NCBI GenBank assembly: GCA_018365265.1
Contig: JAGZKI010000060.1
Coordinates: forward strand, 1 to 10,443
Direction of reading: 5' to 3'
DNA: 10,443 nucleotides
Source of the DNA: Streptococcus parasanguinis
Lineage (GTDB): Bacteria > Bacillota > Bacilli > Lactobacillales > Streptococcaceae
A model generated the notes under the pieces. It was not told the DNA's origin. It ran no database searches and was given only the letters and a program-made list of their open reading frames with translations. The position numbers and the translations under genes were made by a program. This document shows positions 1-6,493 of this stretch, piece by piece. Position 1 is the first letter of the stretch. Every line of letters starts with the position of its first letter.

Positions 1-45
1 TCGGTCTGTACTGAAATCAAGGTATTATTGGGAATCCCAGCTTAA
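1..45 (+). CDS. IS6-family transposase, C-terminal 14 residues (partial)
   Basis: Frame 1 reads SVCTEIKVLLGIPA followed by a TAA stop at 43-45. I recognise this as the C-terminus of DDE transposases of ISS1 and IS1216, which end in a TEIKV-L/M-GIPA-type sequence. The start and the catalytic core lie outside the window. The distance from the stop to the terminal inverted repeat (about 35 bases) is what is expected for these compact elements. The Cys at residue 3 and the LL pair are closer to my recollection of ISS1 than of IS1216, but a database comparison is needed to name the element. Activity cannot be assessed from this fragment. Confidence 0.85.
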   Translation, partial: SVCTEIKVLLGIPA

Positions 46-99
46 ATCATAGATGCCGTAAGGGATTTTATTCTTTATTTAAAACTTTGCAACAGAACC
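1..99 (+). mobile_element. Right end of an IS6-family insertion sequence (ISS1/IS1216-like)
   Basis: The segment ends in AAAACTTTGCAACAGAACC (81-99). Read on the minus strand this is GGTTCTGTTGCAAAGTTTT, the terminal inverted repeat known from the IS6-family elements ISS1 and IS1216. The end of an IS6 transposase reading frame (1-45) lies just inside it in the expected orientation. The IS boundary is therefore base 99, and base 100 is target DNA. The target is the 3' part of the acyltransferase gene. IS6 elements usually make 8-bp target duplications, so the copy on this side would be bases 100-107 (CCCTAAAG); the other copy lies outside the window. The element continues leftwards, so whether it is complete cannot be judged. 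Confidence 0.9.
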
Positions 100-992
100 C
101 CTAAAGCCATAGCGAGCCCACTCGATAAAGATCGGATGGGAAAAGTAAAGGGCCATACTCATCTGCTTTAAATACTGTAAATTATAGCTTTTCAAAAAGG
201 ACGATCGCAGGCAGGCATTGACAAAATAAACGGTCACAAAAGGAAGAAGAAAGAAAAAATTCTTATCAATTCCTTCATGTTGAAAAATGATGATCCCTTC
301 TAGACAGAGCAAACCAAAGGCAAGAGCTAGCTTTTGCCAACGGTGAATGCTAAAAGTTTGTGCATGAAAATGATCATACAGATAGTATCCCATATAGATA
401 AAAATGGGCGTGTAAAAGAGACCATTTCGCGCTGTAAAAAATAGGTTGCTGTAGAGCTGGTAACCTTTGAGAAGACTTGTGGTGTCCAGATAAGCCGAAT
501 AGGTCTCGATCAGCCCCAGCAGTAAAGAAGAAAGGTGATCAACCCCGTCCAAACCATACCTAGGTGTTTGACCAATTGATTGACCAAAAACAAACCCAGC
601 AAAAAGGCTGGGATATACCAGAGTTGGTAGCACATCCCCAGATAGATCAGTGCAATGAGAACACCTGCTGGAAAAAGATAGATAGGAAGATGGAGACTAG
701 AGAAAAAGAGCCAAGCATACGGAAGGTAAACAAAACTCCAAAACAAATAGGTTTTTACGATTTTGACCAGATAGGCCTTCATTTTCTGAGAATTCCCTAG
801 TGATTGCTTGAGGAAAAAGCTGGCACAGACGATAAAAAATGGCACTGCTAGCCGGCCGAGCATACTCTTAAGGCCAAAATGCAGTGGCTCATAAGAGGTC
901 AAGCGACCACTATGCACCAAAATTACTGCAATCGCAAAGAGGTATTGAAAAAAGCTGATACTAGAGGTGTTATAGAGGGGATTCTTTTGCAT
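79..992 (-). pseudogene. Membrane acyltransferase (acyltransferase 3 family), frameshifted and truncated by an IS
   Basis: The intact ancestor was a polytopic membrane O-acyltransferase of the acyltransferase 3 (OatA/NodX-like) type, which modifies cell-surface glycans. The first frame (992-510, 160 codons) has a hydrophobic first helix containing a His (AIAVILVHSG, about residues 18-27) and the family-like segment RLAVPFFIVCASFFL. It then hits TGA. The second frame continues from about 515 to 79 with further hydrophobic helices and the late motif ALYFSHPIFI. Adding one G to the GGGG run (CCCC at 514-517 on the plus strand) joins them as ...LLYCWGLIETYSAYL..., about 304 codons. The last six residues, GSVAKF, are encoded by the IS inverted repeat, so the native C-terminus is missing. 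The start at 992 has a Shine-Dalgarno AAGGAG (1000-1005). Acyl donor and target are unknown. With two lesions it is probably inactive, although the frameshift could be a sequencing error. Confidence 0.85.
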
Positions 993-1027
993 AGTCCTAC
1001 TCCTTGCCCAAAGCAGTTTCTATGGTT

Positions 1028-1056
1028 ATTTTAGCATGAAAGGGAAGGCCAAGCAA
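1028..1056 (-). promoter_or_regulatory. Promoter of the acyltransferase gene
   Basis: On the minus strand there is a -35 box TTGCTT (1056-1051), a 17-base spacer and a -10 box TAAAAT (1033-1028) extended by TG one base upstream (TGCTAAAAT). Transcription would start near 1021, giving a leader of about 29 bases that contains the AAGGAG ribosome binding site at 1005-1000. The promoter looks intact although the gene is broken. Confidence 0.65.
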
Positions 1057-1095
1057 GGAATCTTGCATCCTTATCTACCTTTTTTCCTCTATTTT

Positions 1096-1104
1096 TGATA
1101 TACT
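1096..1104 (+). promoter_or_regulatory. Extended -10 promoter of pabB, predicting a leaderless mRNA
   Basis: TGATATACT is an extended -10 element (TG, one base, then TATACT at 1099-1104). The -35 region about 17 bases upstream (TACCTT, 1076-1081) is weak, which is common with extended -10 promoters. Transcription would start about seven bases after the -10 box, at or next to the A of the pabB ATG (1111). No Shine-Dalgarno sequence precedes that ATG, and an in-frame TGA (1096-1098) rules out a longer protein. Confidence 0.55.
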
Positions 1105-1110
1105 CAAAGC

Positions 1111-2838
1111 ATGCATAAACAAACGATTATTGATTTTAAAGAGCTTGGTTTGCGCCACCTTTTCACCAAGCCCATAACGGAATTAAAAACTAGAAACCTC
1201 GACCAGGTAGAGACTCTTCTTAGAGAAGTCGAAGCCTACCAGGAGCAAGGCTTTTATGCTGTTGGCTATGTCAGCTATGAGGCTGCTCCTGCTTTTGAGA
1301 AGAAGTTTGCTGTCCATCCAGCACCTCTTATGGGAGAGTATCTCCTCTATTTTACGATCCACGAGAAGGTCGAAATCCTTCCTTTTCCAGAGGACTATGA
1401 AGCTGTGGATCTTCCAGCTAATTGGAAGGAAGAGGTAGAGGCGCCTGCTTATCAAAAAGCCATCGAGACCATCCATCACCATATTCGCCAGGGAGATACC
1501 TACCAGGTCAACTACACTGTCCAGCTTTCTCAAGAGCTAGAGGCTGACCCTTTGGCTATCTACAATCGCTTGGTGGTTGAGCAAAAGGCCCAATACAATG
1601 CTTTCATCCAGCACGATGATGTCTCCATCCTCTCCATCAGTCCTGAGCTCTTTTTTGAGCAAGACGACCGACTACTGACCACGCGCCCGATGAAGGGAAC
1701 GACGCACCGTGGTCTCACTAACCAAGCCGACCTCAAGGAAGCCGCTTGGCTAGAAGCCGATCCCAAAAATCGAGCAGAAAACATGATGATCGTGGATCTC
1801 CTCCGCAATGATATGAATCGGATTTCGGAGATTGGAAGTGAGCAGGTGACCCGTCTTTGCCAAGTCGAGCAATACTCCACTGTTTGGCAGATGACCTCGA
1901 CCATTGAAAGTCGCTTGCGAGCTGAGGTCGACCTGGTCCAAACCTTCCGAGCTCTCTTTCCTTGTGGCTCGATTACAGGAGCACCGAAGATCTCCACTAT
2001 GGAAATCATCCAAAAGACGGAGAAGGCCCCTCGAGGTGTCTACTGTGGAACGATCGGCATCCTTCTTCCAAAAGGGAAACGGATTTTTAATGTAGCCATC
2101 CGGACCCTTCAAATGCAGGGGAATCAAGCCATCTATGGCGTGGGAGGAGGCATCACTTGGGACAGCAAATGGGAAGGTGAATACCAGGAAACCAAGCAAA
2201 AATCGGCTGTCCTCTACCGGCAAGAACCTCGCTTTGAGCTCCTGACGACTGGCTGCATCCACCAAGGAGAGTTGACTTTCCTCGACCAACATGTAACACG
2301 CTTGAGAGAAGCTAGTCGCTACTTTGCCTATCCTTATGATGAGTCGAAGCTCCTGAAAGAACTTCAAGAAGAACTCGCTCATTTAGATCTCAACCTTGAC
2401 TATCGTTGTCGGATTGCCTTGCAAAAAAACGGGACCTTCCACCTAGTGATCACGGAGCTGACAGACTTGCCAGCTAGCTATCTACAGGCCCAACTGACAG
2501 AGCAGAAGCTTGATTTAGCGACGCCATTTACTTATTTCAAAACGAGTCAGAGAGACCATCTCAGCCAGTCAAATCACGAGCAAATTTTCCATCTGCCAGA
2601 TGGAACCTTACTGGAGACGACGATTGGCAATCTGGTGCTGGAGATAGAGGGACAACGCTATACCCCACCAGCTCACCTCCCCTTACTCGATGGCATTTAT
2701 CGGCGCCATCTTCTTGAGACCCAGCAAGTTGAAGAAAAACTCTTAACTCTGAACGATTTAACAGACGCTGATCGTATTTATGCCTGCAATGCTCTTCGTG
2801 GTCTCTACGAACTCGATTTTCAAAGAAAGGATTCCTGA
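1111..2838 (+). CDS. pabB: Aminodeoxychorismate synthase component I fused to a PabC-like class IV aminotransferase/lyase
   Basis: This folate-pathway enzyme makes 4-aminobenzoate. The PabB part aminates chorismate to 4-amino-4-deoxychorismate and the PabC part removes pyruvate. Residues 1-about 370 are the chorismate-binding part: GYVSYEAAPAFEKKF near 52-66, RPMKGTTHRG at 192-201, NRAENMMIVDLLRND at 220-234, GSITGAPKISTMEII at 286-300 and GGGITWDSKWEGEYQE at 345-360. Lys195 in the MKGT motif is the PabB-type nucleophile; anthranilate synthase has Ala there, so this is PabB rather than TrpE. Residues about 375-575 have the class IV PLP fold: candidate PLP lysine Lys477 in YFKTSQRDHL, and ETTIGNL at 502-508. 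The amidotransferase partner PabA is not in the window. The start at 1111 is the first possible codon and lacks a Shine-Dalgarno sequence. The stop overlaps the next start by one base. Only the lyase activity of the C-terminal half is inferred rather than motif-proven. Confidence 0.93.
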   Translation: MHKQTIIDFKELGLRHLFTKPITELKTRNLDQVETLLREVEAYQEQGFYAVGYVSYEAAPAFEKKFAVHPAPLMGEYLLYFTIHEKVEILPFPEDYEAVDLPANWKEEVEAPAYQKAIETIHHHIRQGDTYQVNYTVQLSQELEADPLAIYNRLVVEQKAQYNAFIQHDDVSILSISPELFFEQDDRLLTTRPMKGTTHRGLTNQADLKEAAWLEADPKNRAENMMIVDLLRNDMNRISEIGSEQVTRLCQVEQYSTVWQMTSTIESRLRAEVDLVQTFRALFPCGSITGAPKISTMEIIQKTEKAPRGVYCGTIGILLPKGKRIFNVAIRTLQMQGNQAIYGVGGGITWDSKWEGEYQETKQKSAVLYRQEPRFELLTTGCIHQGELTFLDQHVTRLREASRYFAYPYDESKLLKELQEELAHLDLNLDYRCRIALQKNGTFHLVITELTDLPASYLQAQLTEQKLDLATPFTYFKTSQRDHLSQSNHEQIFHLPDGTLLETTIGNLVLEIEGQRYTPPAHLPLLDGIYRRHLLETQQVEEKLLTLNDLTDADRIYACNALRGLYELDFQRKDS

Positions 2839-3488
2839 TGAAACTAATTTTTTTACACGGACTAGGGCAAGATGTCCTCTCTTGGCAAGGAGTCCAATTT
2901 GCACTTTCACCCTTGCACTCCAAAACTTTTGATATTTTCTCCCACCCAAAAGAAAGCTATCAGGAAGTCAAAGAAAGGTTGATGGAGCGCCTCCAGCAAG
3001 AAAGCGAACCCTTTATTCTGGTAGGACTCTCACTAGGTGGTGTCCTTGCACTTGATCTCTCCAGCCAAGACTTTCCACAACTCAAGGGATTGGTCCTTGC
3101 AGGAACACAATACAAACTCACCACCAATCCCCTCTACAGGCTCCAGATCCTCCTCTTTCGTCTGCTTCCCAAGCATGTCTTTGCAAAGCAAGATGCCAAT
3201 AAACAACAGATGCTTCAAATCTTGACCGAATTAAAAGGACTCAATCTAACCGATACTGCTAAAGCTTGCTCTCTCCCTAGCTTGGTGATTTGTGGCAGCA
3301 AAGATTGGGCCAATCAGTCTTCATCTAAGAAGTTGGCCAAGCTCCTGCCCAAAGGTCGCTATCAAGAAATCGCAGACGGAGGCCATCTACTCAATACAGA
3401 GAAACCCTATGAACTCGCGCAAGCCATCAAGGAGTTTGTTGGTGAATTTAAAAATGAAGAAGCTAGCTTAAAAAACAGTTCCTCTTAA
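2838..3488 (+). CDS. Alpha/beta hydrolase, substrate unknown
   Basis: A 216-residue cytoplasmic alpha/beta hydrolase with no signal peptide. The oxyanion-loop HG lies at residues 7-8 (FLHGLGQD), the nucleophile elbow GLSLGG at 63-68 gives Ser65, Asp156 sits in CGSKDW and His183 in DGGHLL, so a complete Ser-Asp-His triad is present. The lid segment is about residues 92-130. Its ATG overlaps the pabB stop (ATGA, one base shared), so it is translationally coupled to the folate gene and co-transcribed with it. Such hydrolases act on esters, thioesters or lactones, and nothing in the sequence fixes the substrate. Coupling to pabB may mean a role near folate or chorismate metabolism, but operon partnership is the only support. 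The C-terminal tail after residue 203 is polar and probably disordered. Confidence 0.88.
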   Translation: MKLIFLHGLGQDVLSWQGVQFALSPLHSKTFDIFSHPKESYQEVKERLMERLQQESEPFILVGLSLGGVLALDLSSQDFPQLKGLVLAGTQYKLTTNPLYRLQILLFRLLPKHVFAKQDANKQQMLQILTELKGLNLTDTAKACSLPSLVICGSKDWANQSSSKKLAKLLPKGRYQEIADGGHLLNTEKPYELAQAIKEFVGEFKNEEASLKNSSS

Positions 3489-3551
3489 TGTAGATAAAGT
3501 ATTTTTCATGTTACATAACTTAAAAAATCAAGAAATTTAAAGAAATGTTTA

Positions 3552-3723
3552 TTTTCTAAAGTTACTCATGAATACCTTGAGGCTTTCCGCCGTGAGAAAA
3601 GTCCTTGAAATAGTGATATTTCAAGGACTCGAGAGTTTTGAAACTTTAGGTTCAAAACTAAGTCATGGAACTTCTTTGAAGTTCGCTGACGTCCATCCTC
3701 ACTTAAGGAAAGCCTCTAGAAAA
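3552..3723 (+). other. Multi-hairpin structured element (candidate RNA or BOX-like repeat)
   Basis: A long, nearly closed fold can be drawn by eye. The outer stem pairs GAGGCTTTCC (3579-3588) with GGAAAGCCTC (3707-3716), ten perfect pairs. It extends outward as TTTTCTA (3552-3558) with TAGAAAA (3717-3723) across a 20-base bulge, and inward as GTGAG (3592-3596) with CTCAC (3698-3702). Inside are three hairpins: 3600-3612/3617-3629 (13 perfect pairs, loop GTGA, a GNRA tetraloop on the plus strand), 3634-3642/3651-3659 (9 pairs) and 3668-3674/3678-3684 (7 pairs, TTT loop), the last extended by GTCA/TGAC (3662-3665/3687-3690). It lies between the hydrolase stop and the operon terminator, so it would be part of the 3' untranslated region or a separate small RNA. 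It may instead be a dispersed streptococcal repeat of the BOX kind; only the short ACGTCAGCG core (minus strand) recalls BOX. Confidence 0.6.
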
Positions 3724-3739
3724 CTTAAAACTACAAGTA

Positions 3740-3772
3740 ACGACTAACTTTTAAAAGGTTAGTCGTTTTTTT
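3740..3772 (+). terminator. Rho-independent terminator of the pabB-hydrolase operon
   Basis: Stem ACGACTAAC (3740-3748) pairs perfectly with GTTAGTCGT (3758-3766) around an A/T-rich loop and runs into seven T residues (3766-3772). It faces the plus strand and closes the pabB operon. The other strand has no T run, so it is one-directional. The 381 bases from 3489 to 3869 hold only the multi-hairpin element, this terminator and the promoter of the ABC genes; I see no credible coding sequence there. Confidence 0.9.
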
Positions 3773-3791
3773 AGAAATATTTGAGAATTGC

Positions 3792-3823
3792 TTGATAGTT
3801 ATTTGAAAAGCAAGCTGTATACT
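3792..3823 (+). promoter_or_regulatory. Probable promoter of the ABC exporter genes
   Basis: A -10 box TATACT (3818-3823) lies about 46 bases before the ATG, directly preceded by TG. The best -35 match, TTGATA (3792-3797), stands 20 bases away, longer than the optimum of 17, so the promoter may need an activator. The leader carries the Shine-Dalgarno AAGGAG at 3858-3863, six bases before the start at 3870. Confidence 0.4.
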
Positions 3824-3869
3824 AAGAGTGTAAAGAAAACAACTAGTCATTTGGACGAAGGAGAAAACC

Positions 3870-4778
3870 ATGGAAAAAGTATTAGAAATTTCCCATTTGA
3901 GTAAAAAATTTGGTCAACAATACGCCCTTAATGATGTGAATGTGACTATTCGCAAAGGTGATGTCTATGGCCTCATCGGTAAGAATGGAGCTGGGAAAAC
4001 CACCCTCATCAAGGTCATCACCCAACTGATTCAAGAAACGGACGGAAGCGTCTCCCTCTTTGCTTCTTCAAATCGCTCCCAGTGGACGCAAGCCCTGAAA
4101 CGTGTCGGATCTGTCATTGAGAGCCCCGTGGCTCACAAGCATATGACTGCCTACCAAAACTTAGTCTACTATTGCAAGGCACGCCATATTCCGAATCCCG
4201 ACCAGGTCATCAAAGAAACCCTGAACTATGTTGGGCTGAATAATACAGGTAAGAAGAAATTCCGTGATTTTTCACTAGGGATGAAACAACGGTTGGGAAT
4301 TGCCATCGCGCTCATTGCCAAACCCGACTTCCTCATTCTAGATGAACCCATCAATGGTCTCGACCCAGTCGGAATCAAGGAATTCCGTCAGATGATCAAG
4401 CGCCTCAACGATGAACTCGGCATGACCATCCTCATTTCCAGTCACATCCTCTCCGAACTTTATCTGGTTGCCAACCGCTTTGGCATTGTCGACCAAGGAC
4501 GCCTGATCAAAGAAATTAGCAAGGCCGAATTCGAAGAACAAGGAGAAGACTACATCATCCTCAAGACTAGCCAGCTAGCCCTTGCCAGTCAACTGATTCA
4601 GGATCAACTCCATCACCGCATCAAGGTCATCGATAAGGATGGAGAAATCCATATCTTCGGACAGACTCACGATATTAAAGTCATTGTCAAAGCCCTCGTT
4701 CAAGCAGATATTGACGTGGACGAAATCTACTATGCCCGCCAAGATCTGGAAAAATTCTTTACGGACTTGGTAGACTAG
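3870..4778 (+). CDS. ABC transporter ATP-binding protein (BcrA-type exporter)
   Basis: This is the ATPase subunit that drives the permease encoded just downstream. The 302 residues show Walker A GKNGAGKTT (37-45), the signature segment FSLGMKQR (134-141, the variant usual in BcrA-like ATPases), Walker B FLILDEP (154-160, catalytic Glu159), the D-loop GLDP and the switch His192 in SSHIL. Residues after about 215 form the accessory C-terminal domain common in bacitracin and lantibiotic exporters. A canonical Q-loop glutamine is not obvious; the segment reads VIESPVAHKHMT. The start has an AAGGAG six bases upstream. It is followed after 54 bases by the permease, with no terminator between. Export or membrane removal of a peptide antibiotic is the family role, but the substrate is not determined by sequence. 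Confidence 0.93.
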   Translation: MEKVLEISHLSKKFGQQYALNDVNVTIRKGDVYGLIGKNGAGKTTLIKVITQLIQETDGSVSLFASSNRSQWTQALKRVGSVIESPVAHKHMTAYQNLVYYCKARHIPNPDQVIKETLNYVGLNNTGKKKFRDFSLGMKQRLGIAIALIAKPDFLILDEPINGLDPVGIKEFRQMIKRLNDELGMTILISSHILSELYLVANRFGIVDQGRLIKEISKAEFEEQGEDYIILKTSQLALASQLIQDQLHHRIKVIDKDGEIHIFGQTHDIKVIVKALVQADIDVDEIYYARQDLEKFFTDLVD

Positions 4779-4832
4779 TCAAACCACCGTCTTGTTTTAC
4801 TTATCCCACATATTTCATTTAGGAGATTTATC

Positions 4833-5585
4833 ATGTTGCATACCATTCAAGCAGATTTTTACAGACTTTTTCGCTCCAAAGGTTTTTGGATTACAGAAGC
4901 CATTCTCGTTCTCAACATCCTGTCTGGAGTCATCTTTGGAGCTACCGGCCACGTCGGCGTCAATACGGAATCCAAATTACCCCAAGCGACCGAAGTTTGG
5001 ACAGGCTTTAAAGCCTTGACCAACTACTCTTCCAGCATCAGTGTGACCATCCTCTTTACCATTATTGTCATCACATTAGTCCTGGGGACAGACTTAACGC
5101 AAAACTTATATAAAAACAGCCTAGCCTATGGTGTTTCTCGCACCAGCTACTACTTTGCCAAAAGTGCTGTTGTCCTGACCATTGCGCTCTTCCAATTTCT
5201 CGTTTCTTATGGTCTCGTCTTCTTGATCGCGACCCTCTACAATGGACTTGGCACCATGCCACAACACTTCTTGGCTCATTTTGGACTGACCGTGCTGATT
5301 CAGTTCCTCTCAACCTTGGCTTGGGTCAGCATCATTTCCTTCCTCCTCTACGCTAGCCAATCCATCACCTTGGCCTTCGTTGGCTACTTCATTGGAAATA
5401 TCCTCTTAAGCCTTCCTGCGCTTTTCTTTAAAGATATTGACATTCTCCACTATCTAAACTTGGAATTCCAATATTCCATGGTCCAAAGTACGACAGCAAC
5501 GAACAACACTCTCTCGATTGCCCTTGGATTCATCCTTGTTTTCGGCTTCCTAGGACTCGCTACTTTCAAACACAAAGATTTATAA
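4833..5585 (+). CDS. ABC-2 type transporter permease
   Basis: A 250-residue integral membrane protein with six predicted helices, at about residues 17-38, 68-88, 107-136, 148-173, 177-199 and 226-245. A cytoplasmic N-terminus (FYRLFRSKGFW) is typical of ABC-2 permeases. The segment KNSLAYGVSRTSYYFAK (94-110) is the conserved loop of BcrB/LtnE-like permeases, where the ATPase is thought to dock. Residues 38-66 make a polar loop between the first two helices, probably outside the cell. The start is preceded by TAGGAGAT at the right distance. With the upstream ATPase it makes a minimal two-gene exporter. Its gene ends two bases before the bidirectional terminator. No separate immunity lipoprotein or bacteriocin precursor is visible beside it. 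Confidence 0.9.
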   Translation: MLHTIQADFYRLFRSKGFWITEAILVLNILSGVIFGATGHVGVNTESKLPQATEVWTGFKALTNYSSSISVTILFTIIVITLVLGTDLTQNLYKNSLAYGVSRTSYYFAKSAVVLTIALFQFLVSYGLVFLIATLYNGLGTMPQHFLAHFGLTVLIQFLSTLAWVSIISFLLYASQSITLAFVGYFIGNILLSLPALFFKDIDILHYLNLEFQYSMVQSTTATNNTLSIALGFILVFGFLGLATFKHKDL

Positions 5586-5586
5586 C

Positions 5587-5618
5587 AAAAAGGCTTGAGC
5601 AGTGCTCAAGCCTTTTTT
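5587..5618. terminator. Bidirectional terminator between the ABC genes and the histidine kinase
   Basis: AAAAAGGCTTGAGC (5587-5600) pairs perfectly with GCTCAAGCCTTTTT (5604-5617) around a three-base loop. T runs lie on the exit side of both strands, so it can end transcription of the permease (plus) and the kinase (minus). The kinase stop codon (TGA, 5608-5606) and its last codons lie inside the stem. Confidence 0.92.
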
Positions 5619-6493
5619 CTTAGTGTAATGGTCAAAACAAACCAATCTGCCTCTGTTGCCAGTTGCAAGTCGCCTCCTAAGATCTCTACAAAATTTTGAA
5701 TAATGTAGAGACCCAAGCCAGAAGACTCTTCTGTATCCGACAGATTTTCTGAGTAGAAGCGACTAGCCAACTGGTCTAAGTGCTGGATCGGTTGTTGCAC
5801 AATATTGCGCAGCTCGACCCGAATCGTGTCCGCGTCTGAGGTCAAGGTCAAGCGCGCCTGCTCCTTTCCATGCTTGAGGACATTGCTGAGCATATTTTGC
5901 AAGAGGCGCTCCCAGAGCTCGGGATCCGTAGCATAATGAAGATGCTCTTCTAGCTCTACCTCTAGGGCAATCCCCGCCTCAGACAAGCTATCATAATACT
6001 GGAACAACTGCTGGGTCAGGACTTGGCTGAGATCGACGTCTGAAATCCGAGGCTGAATAGCTCCCTCCATCAAGCGTCTGTACTCCAAGAGAGATTCCAG
6101 GCGTTTTGAGACGACTTGAAGATTGGAAGCAATTTTCTTCAGCTTTTCCTCTTCCTGCGTCCCACCCTTGATGATTTGTTGGGTATAGCCTGATGCAATG
6201 GTCAAAGGCGTCCGAATATCATGAGCAATATTACTGATGGCCATATCCAAGGTCTTTTTCTCTTGAAAGGCAATCCGATTGGTCCGCTCGATCTGGTCAA
6301 AGAGATCACTGACCTGCTTAGTCAAGGCGACCAATTCTTTTTTTGAGACCTGAGAGGTCAGCCGTACCCCACTCCCATTTTGGAGCTTCTGTTGAATCTG
6401 TTCCTGCAAATCCTTTAAAGCAGAAAGCAAGCGAGCATATCCCAAGCCCAAGAGAAGGACAAAGACGACTAGAATTAGAACTAAAACCCACAT
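5606..6493 (-). CDS. Sensor histidine kinase with a single N-terminal membrane helix
   Basis: The kinase partner of the OmpR-type regulator encoded just upstream. The 295 residues have one hydrophobic helix (about 2-20) and no extracellular sensor domain, then a coiled-coil linker (about 22-80), the H-box NIAHDIRTPLT with phospho-acceptor His91, the N-box LLQNMLSNVLKHG (197-209, Asn200 and Asn204) and the G-box ESSGLGLYI (256-264). The start ATG shares one base with the regulator stop (TAATG) and has AAAGGAG upstream, so the two are translationally coupled. Lack of an outside domain suggests that it senses within the membrane or through a partner; the convergent ABC exporter is the nearest candidate. 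The typical Firmicute intramembrane kinases have two helices, so one helix is a departure. Its last codons are part of a terminator hairpin. Confidence 0.93.
   Translation of the reverse strand: MWVLVLILVVFVLLLGLGYARLLSALKDLQEQIQQKLQNGSGVRLTSQVSKKELVALTKQVSDLFDQIERTNRIAFQEKKTLDMAISNIAHDIRTPLTIASGYTQQIIKGGTQEEEKLKKIASNLQVVSKRLESLLEYRRLMEGAIQPRISDVDLSQVLTQQLFQYYDSLSEAGIALEVELEEHLHYATDPELWERLLQNMLSNVLKHGKEQARLTLTSDADTIRVELRNIVQQPIQHLDQLASRFYSENLSDTEESSGLGLYIIQNFVEILGGDLQLATEADWFVLTITLRKKA

Noticed and set aside
564..800. Plus-strand open frame of 78 codons within the acyltransferase gene
   Set aside because: It mirrors the minus-strand membrane protein, which has the family motifs, and shows no recognisable product or ribosome binding site.
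1750..2382. A 210-codon open frame antisense to pabB, with other long antisense frames nearby
   Set aside because: The sense strand carries conserved PabB motifs throughout, the antisense translation resembles no family and has no ribosome binding site. It is a by-product of sense codon use.
3579..3716. Considered tRNA, T-box leader or a known riboswitch for the multi-hairpin element
   Set aside because: No cloverleaf, CCA end, T-box sequence or recognised aptamer core is seen, and it lies after the operon and before a separate terminator rather than ahead of a gene start.
3792..3800. The sequence TTGATAGTT occurs before the ABC genes and again before bglA (9492-9500), with TTGATAG also in the regulator promoter
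   Set aside because: The copies differ in strand and in position relative to the promoters, and the word is A/T-rich. Not enough for a shared regulator site.
3788..3813. Inverted repeat TTGCTT-N14-AAGCAA overlapping the ABC promoter
   Set aside because: Six-base arms in A/T-rich DNA arise easily by chance, and no second copy is seen at the other promoters.
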